Origin: Thalassia testudinum
Lineage: Eukaryota; Streptophyta; Magnoliopsida; Alismatales; Hydrocharitaceae
Reading direction: 5' to 3'
Length of the DNA: 64,000 bases
NCBI GenBank assembly: GCA_037157565.1
Contig: JAZHRO010000014.1
Span: 102,579,501 to 102,643,500, forward strand
This document shows, in pieces, positions 57,501-64,000 of the stretch. How positions within the stretch are numbered: the stretch's first letter is position 1; each line of letters begins with the position of its first letter. The notes beneath the pieces are model-generated. The model did not search any database. It saw only the letters and a program-made list of their open reading frames with translations, and was not told where the DNA came from. The position numbers and the translations under genes were made by a program.

Positions 57501-57602
57501 GCGTGCAGCCATGTTTGTGGAGGAGGAGGACGATTCGACTTGTTTTCTAGATTTATCAGTCAATTCAAATAGTTCAGGGTTTTGTGACCTCCTCCCAAAC
57601 AT
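51561..57602 (-). CDS. gag-pol: Athila gag-pol polyprotein, intact (2,013 aa)
   Basis: One unbroken frame encodes all proteins needed to copy and insert the element. Gag: start MFGRRSQNPELFELTDKSRK, core at about residues 115-300 (FSLRDKASQWLRTLGRT, FLKKFFPIGRTNALRRA), NPGWRNHPNFAW near 444; I see no CCHC knuckle. Protease: LLDLGSSINLIPTIML near 768, the Athila-type active site. RT: SPWVSPIHVVPKK, VDYRKLN, DGFSGYNQVAI, catalytic FMDDF near 1,292. RNase [21 protein letters not shown] and FTDHAAIRH near 1,505. Integrase: zinc finger H-X6-H and CTRC near 1,650-1,690, then the core with aspartates in GIDFMG (about 1,719) and SDGGSHF (about 1,779) and the glutamate in QAEVSNRQ 35 residues on. The C-terminal end (FPGKLKSKWTGPF, VNGQRLKPY) is present. 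No chromodomain. The start ATG is shared with the gag start of three damaged copies. Expression would come from LTR B2, after a leader of more than 3 kb. Confidence 0.97.
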   Translation of the reverse strand: MFGRRSQNPELFELTDKSRKQVESSSSSTNMAARPPPNPEGGNRPQNPPGGGALEPITRLQAQMEMYNEQIEAIRETLEEMQNPPEREEPRSLSSYQNPAATETIGQIRVPMGGDDFELKPNIIGLINFHFHGLASEDPFLHLEDLTRLAETVKPRNVGLSIVLMKMFPFSLRDKASQWLRTLGRTIHSWEEMRTAFLKKFFPIGRTNALRRAITSFTQQNGEQFHEAWERYNDLLRKCPHHGLPKWHIAQIFYYGLNETLKQIADASCGGNFMNKDENGAFELFENMSENSMNNASIVAFNRTSQPRNVHEVDTGPSHSSTDLSLIAQKLDEVSVVHKKLDELLANPARSMANTTSSPLRHNPSSSNTRLIPRNPVRPSLPSVAPSDSVSHVELASASQYFDTEDQASVCSDAYLHADASSGIEDACALGNNPFSATYNPGWRNHPNFAWSNNPQRQNPVGGPMRPSAPVIPRVQFNPMANPPSGPCVPQTEHASSPLDKLMRMMTEMSKRHEENMTSLQHQLAQQNAEISQLRMATRSQGTLPAQPVPNPRNFVPRGSQPQVRPSQGQVNQVLQAPNIPPGFQANPAAAPHSYIPIANPPPPYDPTGPASSNAITTRSGKQTVDPPRPDPGPSSSSPSHSECIPHSREDDAPKLVPESVPFPEALLREPKGKKKNTQAFDNLRNLFRDVEIKVPLLEAIDHIPTVARFFKDYTTPRRQSKKTKNPVVLSPHASCAILSNLPPKQKDPGTPLISCSIQGCSFNRALLDLGSSINLIPTIMLKKFSLGNLKPTPVTLQLADRSVKIPKGVVEDVVVRVNSLCFPVDFLVLDMEVPSSLSDCPIILGRPFLATARAHIDCESGCIEIAVGSEKLKLNIFKAAKNFDCDCIEDDTSDEDMAVSACIGLIGTYSDCCGLPINTDNCLTNAYCDVPQSLPCPVPSPGQTSDEVFSASHTSWSESYPGYSLSVHTHEDRIALSSPPNQADLQIHTGTLSPYTSHWGYSFLDPSIQEAHLLGQSEGQFLPPNLFSYPSGTLSSQEMPDPSPSTPELKVLPNTLKYVFLGPNETLPVIISSKLTMEQECKLTKVLLEHKAAIGWSLSDLSGISPSYCTHRIYTEEEARPSREMQRRLNPNMREVVKNEIIKWLDAGIIYPISDSPWVSPIHVVPKKAGLTIRVNDRGESIPTRTPTSWRVCVDYRKLNAATKKDHFPLPFIDQILERLAGNKFFCFLDGFSGYNQVAIDPRDQEKTTFTCPFGTFTFRRMPFGLCNAPATFQRCMLAIFHDMVGDFLEVFMDDFSVFGPSFDECLANLTRILRRCIDVNLVLSWEKSHFMVHEGIVLGHIISDRGIEVDRAKLDIIADLPVPGSVKQIRSFLGHVGFYRRFIKDFSKISRPLTHLLSTDVPFDMGPDCIQAFTQLRNAVTKAPVLQPPDWSLNFELMCDASDLAVGAILGQRRDRHPFVVYYASKTLDEAQRNYTTTEKELLAVVFGLEKFRSYLLGSHIIVFTDHAAIRHLMHKKDAKPRLIRWILLLQEFDIEIRDKVGAQNVVADHLSRLDPDHIGLTLPINEVFPDEHLLAINAASGPWYADIANYLASGSLPRGWPKNQRERLMAEAKYYFWDNPLLFRIGADQIIRRCIPDSEFPSVLSFCHDQACGGHFSGRKTAAKVLQCGFFWPSLHQDAHAYAKHCTRCQSLGSMARRDMMPLQHILAAEIFDIWGIDFMGPFPPSNGFVFILVAVDYVSKWIEAIPARRADHVISTRFVKDHIFARFGIPRAIISDGGSHFTHASFRALLRRYGVHHRIASPYHPQTNGQAEVSNRQIKQILQKTVRPDRKDWSDKLTDALWAYRTTFKAPLGMSPYRIVYGKPCHLPVELEHRAYWAVRQCNLDPDLCERERKLQLQELEELRREAYDSALTFKQRTKAFHDSHVRRKEFEPSQQVWLYNARLKFFPGKLKSKWTGPFLVSRPFPNGAVEIEDPKSGRKFTVNGQRLKPYLTHEPAPVGETVALLEGN

Positions 57603-58995
57603 GCACTACCGCAGGAAGAATTGGGGAGATGAGAAGGGAAAAGGGATGAGAGAAATGACGCTGCAAAGGTACACTTGATTACAAATCAATACAGTCAAGT
57701 TCCTAACCTCTACAGTGTGCCCTTAGACCTAAAGATCTAAGTTACCTACTATCACGAACTACGGAACCGAATGCGAGCACCGCGGAACCACCGGGCCAGA
57801 TTGAAAGGCCGTTTGCCCCAGTCTTAGACACCCGATAGCACGCGGGAACTCTCACCAGCACGTAGTCGCTACACACAGGTAGTTAGACCTCCAATCCTTA
57901 GTAAGGGTCAAGTTACTACCAGTTTTAATTAGAGGCTTAGGGTCAAGTGCTTTTGGAATGTGAAGGGCGTTGTTTACGGGTAATGCCCAAGTGATTGATT
58001 TTAAGAGTGTGTAAGAACAAGCATGCAACGGGGAAATCTCCCCGAATTGAAGTTTTTATTGGCGAATGGTTTTTTAGAGTTCAGCCTTAAGTAGTATGAA
58101 TTTTAGGGTTTTGCTGAATTACCAATTCAACCAATCTCCGGGTTTTTTGCAAAAATACAGGTTTTCCTTCTAAAACCCAAGAAACCCTTCTTCAATTATC
58201 AGTTAGTTAATGCATGCTAAAATGCAATGAGCTACCCTAAATGGAGATTTCTAAGTGTGGATGCACGAATCAGTTTTATATCAATGTGACAGGGAGCCAA
58301 AGCACTTCAATTCAAGTGCTCCCAATCACCAGAAAGATATCCACACACAAGGCTTCAACCAACAGATAAAGAAAATAAAATTTTTGGGGTTGAAGTATTC
58401 AGGATCGAATCACAGGCAAATTTGAAAAGTCGTGGTGGGGTTGGAATCAACTCAATTCCAAGTCTCCCCACCAAAAAAATGTGATCCTGAATTAAAGATA
58501 AGTGAGGCAAAAGAGGGATACAAGCAATCTTTTTCTTTGCCTCAAAGAATACTTCCCACGGCGAAAAATCTAAGAATGAAGATTCTCGGATTTTCGCTAT
58601 GCGAAGTAAGGCAGGAAATCCCGGGGCAGTGGGAGTGAAGACAACCAATCAATCAAGTGAATTTTAATCCACTTGCCCTCAAGAAATCCCAAGAAGTTTT
58701 TCTAATTTTTAGTTTTAAATTTTTTTTTTTTTTTTTTGTGTGTGTGGTGGTGGCAAGTTAACCCTAATTTGATGAGAAAAGAAAACCTACTTGTTCGGCA
58801 ACGTGTGCGAAGTTCCAATGCGATGTCGGCGTCTTCACGCTCTCGTTCCCGCCTTGGACCTGCTCACGTCCTCGACTTTGTCAGCCTTCTTCTCCTTCCA
58901 CCAGGTTCACCTGCACACCAAAAAATAATAATACCCGTGAAGAGAGAAGAGACAAATTTAAAGGAATTGGATAGAAACTTACTCGAAAGCGCACC
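57603..58995 (-). other. Untranslated leader of the intact Athila element
   Basis: It lies between gag and PBS and is homologous to the leaders at 45.6-46.9 kb and from 63,890 on. It has no convincing gene. Confidence 0.8.
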
Positions 58996-59013
58996 TCCCC
59001 GGCAACGGCGCCA
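58996..59013 (-). other. Primer-binding site of the intact Athila element (tRNA-Asp)
   Basis: TCCCCGGCAACGGCGCCA on the plus strand, perfect. A 9-nt spacer GAAAAGCTA precedes the LTR at 59,023. Confidence 0.95.
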
Positions 59014-59709
59014 GAAAAGCTATGATGGTCGGTCTGGATAGGTTGTTAATATGATATTTTTATCGTTGAAATGTGTATAGTGGTTAACCTAATTCAGACC
59101 TAACCATCTCTTTACAAAATTTTTAACCTGGCCTAATTGATTTTATCTTGTCACTTTTAAGCCCAGGGTCGAACTCAGGGAAGTGGGGTTCAAGTCGAGT
59201 TTCTACGTTTTCCTTAAAACGCGTCTCTTCCGTTCGTTTATTCTGTTTTTGGTATTTTTCTTATTTAGGTTTTTTTTTTTCTGGTAATCCTTGTTCTTGA
59301 GGCACACCCTCAAAATTGTGTCCTTGGCTTTTAGCCAAAACAGAGTTTCAAAACACGTCTTGCTACTTGCAAGATGGGGTACCTGCAAATCAAAGATTAT
59401 CTTTTCACTTTTATACCTTTTTTTTTATCTTTTTACTAAGGAAGCTATCAGATAGAAAGTAAATATAGTAGCTATAGATATATATTTATATGTAGTATAT
59501 ATATAAAGGGGTGGGGGTGGAGGTGACGATGGAGTGTAGCACTATGTCGAGTCAGCCGACGTCTAGAGAGACGCAACCAACACGACTAGGTGCCGCGTGG
59601 AGTGTGGATGGAGGATGGATGATGTATGGGACCACGCTTTTTGTACACGCTGTATCGCTGAATATCAGCAACTGGTGCAAATATTCCCGCGATACAGCGT
59701 ATAGTAAAT

Positions 59710-59801
59710 AACGTGAAAATATATGTACATATGTATGTATATAAATGTATAAGTATATATGTATAGATATATATAGATAGATATATATATATATATAGGT
59801 G

Positions 59802-59836
<35 letters not shown>

Positions 59837-60168
59837 ATAGCTATGTATATATGTATATAAGTATATATATATAATACTATATAGATATATATATATATAT
59901 GTATATAGGTATATATGTATCTAGATATATATGTATATATATATATGTGTATATGTATAAGTATATAGATATGTATATATATATATATGTATATGAGTAT
60001 GTGTATATATATATATATATATATATTATATATGTATATGTATATATATATTATATTATATGTATGTATACATAACTATATAGATATACTATGTATATAT
60101 AAGTATATATATATAGATATATGTATATGTATATATATATATATGTATGTATATAAGTTACTATTAGT
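59710..60168. repeat. TATATG microsatellite block in LTR B2
   Basis: It is identical by eye to the block at 48,500. Such unstable repeats usually diverge fast, so the identity also points to a recent insertion. Confidence 0.95.
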
Positions 60169-60832
60169 GTGTGAGTGTGTGTGAAAGTGTGAGTGTAGAT
60201 GTCTGTGTGCGTCGGTGTAGTGTGTGAGAAAGTGTTGTGAGAGAGAGTGAGAGAGAGAGAGAGAGAGAATGGGAGAGAGAGAGCAGGAGAGAGCTGGCAG
60301 GAGAGGAGAGAACGGAGGCAGCCGCACTGCAGGAGGCGAGGGAGCACGTTTTAAGTCGTCTGCAGTCGAAGGCCGTCGTCTGAAGGTCGCGGGCGCACGG
60401 GGGCGTACTCGCGCAGAGGAGATGAGGAGTCTGCGTCGACCTGCTGCGAGCGCGGAGGCTCGCGACAGCGCGCTCGGAGAAGGAGGCGGGGAGTCTGCAG
60501 GCACGCGCGGGCGCTTGCAGAGGCTGGTAGGGAGGCAGGAAGGGGCCTGGCCGGCCGCTGCTGAGGAGCGCAGCGACCGGTTGCGGGCGCAGAGGCGGGC
60601 GACAGAGCAGACGAACGGAGGCGGGGAAGGCCTGCAGGCGCGCGCAGAGGGGCTGGGGCGCCTGCAGACGCTCGCGGAAGCTGCGGGGGCCGCTGCCGCT
60701 GCTGCTGCTGCTGCTGCTTCAAGCTTCAGACCTTGAAGCGGCAGCAATGGCTAGAAGTGCGAGAACGGAAAACAAATGAAAACAGAGAGCCACCACGCCC
60801 ACCGGCTCTTTGAAGAGCTGGGCGGTGATGGT

Positions 60833-60861
60833 CTCACTGTGGTGGTGTGCACCACAGTGAG
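60833..60861 (-). promoter_or_regulatory. Leader hairpin of LTR B2
   Basis: CTCACTGTGGTG / CACCACAGTGAG, about 140 bp downstream of the TATA-like site at 60,999 on the minus strand. Confidence 0.7.
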
Positions 60862-60998
60862 CTCCTGCCCGCCGGGTTTCTCCTCGGAGGAGGACCGACG
60901 TATGGAGGGGAGAGGGAGGAGAGGAAGGTGGCGGCCTGCTGGTGGTGTTTCTTTCTTGCTGCAGCCCCCTCGCCGCGAAGAAGAAGAACCCGTGGCTT

Positions 60999-61005
60999 CT
61001 TATAG
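60999..61005 (-). promoter_or_regulatory. TATA-like site driving the intact Athila element
   Basis: The minus strand reads CTTCTATAAGAAG. It matches in position the better TATA of LTR D (40,873). The start would fall near 60,970. Confidence 0.4.
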
Positions 61006-61368
61006 AAGAAGAGAGCATGGTCATGCAGCATGCGGGGAATGGCTTGGGCAGGGAGAGGGCGGACGCGCGCGGGAAGTTGCAGCAGCGGGAAATGGGAGGA
61101 ATGGCAGCCGCAGGGAATGGCTGCGGAGAAGAAGTTGCAGCAGCGGGAGAAAAAATAGAAATCAAGAGGAAATAAAAATAGAGAAGGGAATTTTTGCAAA
61201 TATGCACTCGAGGAAAAAAGTGAATTATGAAGTCATTTATTTCAATCTTCCCTCCTCTTAATTAAATGCATGAATGCAAGTATTTTTACAGATGCGACTA
61301 TAGGATTATAATATACATAGTTAATGCTAGAAAATAGCATAAGAAGGCATCCTTATAGGCGTGTTTTG

Positions 61369-63889
61369 GACAATCAGAAAGTGAGCTAGGAACTTCCATA
61401 TCTAAAACAAGAAAGTTAACAGGAAAACAGAGACTGTTGACCTTAACCACCACGTCTTCCACCACACCCTTCGGGATTTTGACAGAACGATCTGCCAACT
61501 GTAACATGAAAGGGGTGGGTTTCAGATTTCCCAAGGAAAATTTTTCGAGCATGATGGTCGGTATAAGATTTATGGAAGATCCTAGATCAAGCAGGGCACG
61601 GTTAAAACTGCAAACTTGGATGCTACAGGAAATAAGCGGTGTGCCCGGATCTTTCTGCTTCAGTGGTAGGTTTGACAGTATAGCACAACTCGCATGAGGC
61701 GAGAGAACCACTGGATCCTTGGTTTTCTTTGACTGTCGCCTGGGTGTTGTGTAGTCTTTGAAAAATCGGGCGACGGTAGGTATGTGGTCGATAGACTCGA
61801 GCAGGGGTACCTCGATTTCTACATCCCTGAACAAATTACGCAGGTTATCAAAGACCTACGTATCTTTCTTTTTGCCTTTTGGCTCCCTCAGTAGAGCCTC
61901 TAGGAATGGAACTGATTCTGGCACCAATTTGGGTGTATCATCCTCTCGCGAATGCAGTGCGCATCCCGAATGAGAGGACGATGAAGAAGACGGGCCAGGA
62001 TCAAGTCGAGGCGGATAGATGGTCTACTTACCGCTCCTTATAGTGATAGCATTGGACGATGCGGGTCCAGTGGGATCATACGATAGAGGAGCGTTTGCAA
62101 TAGGGACATAAGATTGCGGTGCTGCAGCGAGATTAGCCTGAAATCCCAGTGGAATGCTCGGAGCCTGCAGAATCTGATTAACCTGCCCCTGAGAAGGTCG
62201 TACCTGTGGTTGAGGACCATGGGGTACGAAATTTCACGGGTTTGGAACAGGTTGGGTGGGAAGAGTGCCGTGAGATCGAGTCGCCATGCATAATTGACTG
62301 ATCTCAGCATTCTACTGTGCCAATTGGTGCTGAAGAGAGGTCATGTTCTCTTCATGGCGCTTTGACATTTCCGTCATCATTCGCATTAATTTGTCAGGAG
62401 GACTTGATGCGTGTTCGGTTTGCAGTACGCAAGGGCCTAGTGGTGAATTTGCCATAGGATTAGACTGGGCCCTTGGGATGATGGGTGCGGACGGTCGCAT
62501 TGGTCCATCTGCGGGGTTTTGGCACTGCGAGTTGTTGGACTATGCAAAATTCAGATGATTTCGCCACCCTAGGTTATAAGTGGAAGAGAACGGGTTGTTC
62601 CCCAGGGCGCAAGCGTCTTCTATGCCAGAAGACGTGTCTGCGTGTAAATATGCGTTCGAGCACACAAAGGTTTGGTCCTCCGTGTCAAAATACTAGCTCG
62701 CAGAAGCCAGTTCCACATGACTTACCGAGTCACTCGGCGTGACACTTGGTAAGGAAGGTCTTACGGGGTTTCTCGGGATAAGCCTGGTGTTGGAAGAATT
62801 TGGATTGTGACAAAGTGGTGAAGTGGGGGTGTTTGCCATAGAACGGGTGGGGTTGGCCAGAAGCTCGTCCAGCTTCTTGTGCACAACGGAGACTTCATCC
62901 AGTTTTTGTGCTATAAGGCTGAGATCAGTGGATGAATGGGAGGGTCCCGTGTCAACTTCGTGGACATTTCGAGGCTGGCTGGTATGATTAAAGGCGACAA
63001 TGGAGGCATTGTTCATTGAGTTTTCGCTCATATTTTCAAATAATTCGAATGCTCCATTCTTGTCTTTATTCATAAAATTCCCTCCGCAGGAAGCATCTGC
63101 AATCTGCTTCAAAGTCTCATTTAGCCTGTAGTAGAAAATTTGGGCTATATGCCACTTAGGAAGACCGTGGTGCAGACACTTCCTGAGGTCATTATACCTC
63201 TCCCAAGCCTCATGAAATTGTTCGCTGTTTTGTTGCGTAGATGAAGTGATAGCACGACGAAGCACATTGGTTCACCCGATTAGGAAGAACTTCTTGAGAA
63301 ACGCTGTTCACATCTCTTCCCAAGAGTGGATGGTTCTCTCAAGGGTGCGTAGCCACTACGATGCTTTATCCTACAATGAAAATGGGAACATTTTCATGAG
63401 GACTATAGGTAACCTGATATTTCTTGGTTTAACAGTTTCAACTAATCGGGTTAGGTCTTCCAAGTGGAGAAAAGGATCTTCACATGCAAGTCCATGGAAG
63501 TGAAAATTTATTAGGCCAATTATGTTTGGTTTCAATTCAAAGTCGTCCCTGCCCATGGGGACCCGAATTTGTCCTATGGTCTCTGTAGTAGTAGGATTCT
63601 GATAGGAGCTAAGAGACCTAGGCTCCTCCCGTTCCGGAGGGTTCTGCATTTCGTCCAATGTTTCCCGAATGGCTTCAATTTTCTCATTATACATTTCCAT
63701 TTGGGCTTGGAGGCAGGTTATAGGATCTATGGCTCCACCACCTGGTGGGTTCTGAGGGCGGTTTCCTCCCTCAGGATTTGGAGGTAGGCGTGCAGCCATG
63801 TTTGTGGAGGAGGAGGATGATTCTGCTTCTTTTCTAAATTTATCAGGCAATTCAAACAATTCAGGGTTTTGTGACCTCCTCCCAAACAT
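61369..63889 (-). pseudogene. gag: Athila gag-protease remnant, internal 4
   Basis: Read from 63,889: MFGRRSQNPELFELPDKFRK, gag core, LQHQLAQ and protease with LLDLGSSINLIPTIML (about 61.58 kb) up to VPSSLSDCP, where it is cut at 61,368 by LTR B2. Pol, the 3' untranslated region and the LTR edge that should follow are absent. Against the intact copy, TAG replaces CAG at 62,693-62,695 and 62,312-62,314. There is a 3-base loss in RKCPHHG (LRKCLHHG here), and frames change near 62.04 and 63.3 kb. The last frame reads on into LTR B2, giving a meaningless tail. It resembles the intact copy more than Y does, so it is a unit of the same array, but it is not functional. Confidence 0.92.
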
Positions 63890-64000
63890 GCACTGTCGCA
63901 GGAAGAATTAGGGGGATAAGAAGGGAAAAGAGATGAGAGAAATGACGCCGCAAAGGTACACTTGATGACAAATCAGTACAATCAAATTCCTAACCTCTAC
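63890..64000 (-). other. Start of the leader of internal 4 (continues beyond the window)
   Basis: CACTGTCGCAGGAAGAATTAGG and the following bases match 57,603-57,715. A PBS and another LTR are expected about 1.3 kb beyond the right edge. Confidence 0.75.

Larger units (their letters stand above)
47813..61368 (-). mobile_element. Intact, recent Athila element (unit 3)
   Basis: LTR B1 (47,813-50,189), polypurine tract, 2,013-codon gag-pol, leader, perfect tRNA-Asp PBS and LTR B2 (59,023-61,368) are all present in order on the minus strand. By eye the LTRs differ at only about four bases plus one 20-bp indel in a CTG-rich run and the loss of 11 bp at the outer end of B2. It is probably the only coding-competent element in the window. 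No matching target duplication is seen: TCTCC on the left, GGACA on the right. Confidence 0.93.
59023..61368 (-). mobile_element. 5' LTR (B2) of the intact Athila element, outer end cut
   Basis: It matches B1 from the TGATGGTCGG end to GTGTTTTG at 61,368, then lacks the last 11 bp (AGGTGCAAACA) including the LTR terminus. It also lacks a 20-bp CTG/CCG piece present in B1. Differences from B1 seen: a T/C in the CAGA(T/C)GAACGG word, T/C in GGACG(T/C)GCGC, C/T in ATGCA(C/T)GAATG, G/A in GGC(G/A)TCC. U3, TATA-like site and hairpin are intact. Confidence 0.92.
21694..64000 (-). mobile_element. Tandem array of Athila-family elements
   Basis: Five copies or parts of the same LTR family alternate with four internal regions, all on the minus strand: LTR A 21,694-24,453; internal 1 to 27,920; LTR D 27,921-41,231 (split by a chromovirus); internal 2 to 46,959; part-LTR E 46,960-47,081; foreign segment to 47,812; LTR B1 47,813-50,189; internal 3 to 59,022; LTR B2 59,023-61,368; internal 4 onward. 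Where LTR D meets internal 2, the polypurine-side sequence follows the LTR without any flanking host DNA, as in arrays made by unequal exchange between LTRs. Confidence 0.85.

Overview
This window is repeat-rich nuclear DNA of a flowering plant. The evidence is long Ty3/gypsy LTR retrotransposons of two plant lineages: Athila, primed by tRNA-Asp, and a chromovirus of the Tekay/Del type, primed by initiator tRNA-Met. A fragment of a plant-type tRNA-Asp(GTC) agrees with this. A large, TE-rich genome is likely and a monocot is possible, but I cannot name the species. I found no host protein gene that I can support. Nearly every long reading frame is a retrotransposon polyprotein, a broken copy of one, or a low-complexity frame inside an LTR.

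Layout. Positions 1-13,145 hold nested, old Athila-like elements, all on the minus strand. Element X enters from the left edge: its leader, primer-binding site (PBS) and 5' LTR occupy 1-2,871. It lies inside the gag of element Y, whose gag remnant, leader, PBS and LTR run from 2,872 to about 10.2 kb. The Y gag also carries a plus-strand solo LTR (3,993-6,250) with a CTCCC target-site duplication. Further LTR-like DNA reaches 13,145. Positions 13.1-15.5 kb are AT-rich and apparently empty. Positions 15.5-21.7 kb hold decayed LTR-like repeats.

From 21,694 to the right edge lies a head-to-tail array of one Athila family on the minus strand, in the order LTR - internal - LTR - internal - part-LTR - LTR - internal - LTR - internal. 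Only one unit is complete (47,813-61,368). It has near-identical LTRs, a PBS and an unbroken 2,013-codon gag-pol frame. The other internal regions carry different deletions: the first keeps only late pol, and the second and fourth keep only gag-protease as seen here. A young chromovirus (29,471-39,904, flanked by GTTCA) is inserted in the second LTR and is disabled by three TAG stops and a frameshift.

Most notable observations: (1) between a partial LTR and the intact element lies a 55-nt copy of a tRNA-Asp 3' part, including the non-genomic CCA, fused to an R-U5-like segment of another element. This is what a strong-stop cDNA with its copied primer would look like. (2) The chromovirus LTR carries 17 GACGTC palindromes at a strict 12/20-bp spacing, and a decayed version of this lattice appears in an unrelated repeat at about 20.1-20.6 kb. 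(3) The Athila LTRs carry a hairpin with a compensatory base-pair change. (4) Most premature stops are CAG to TAG, the signature expected of CHG methylation followed by deamination.
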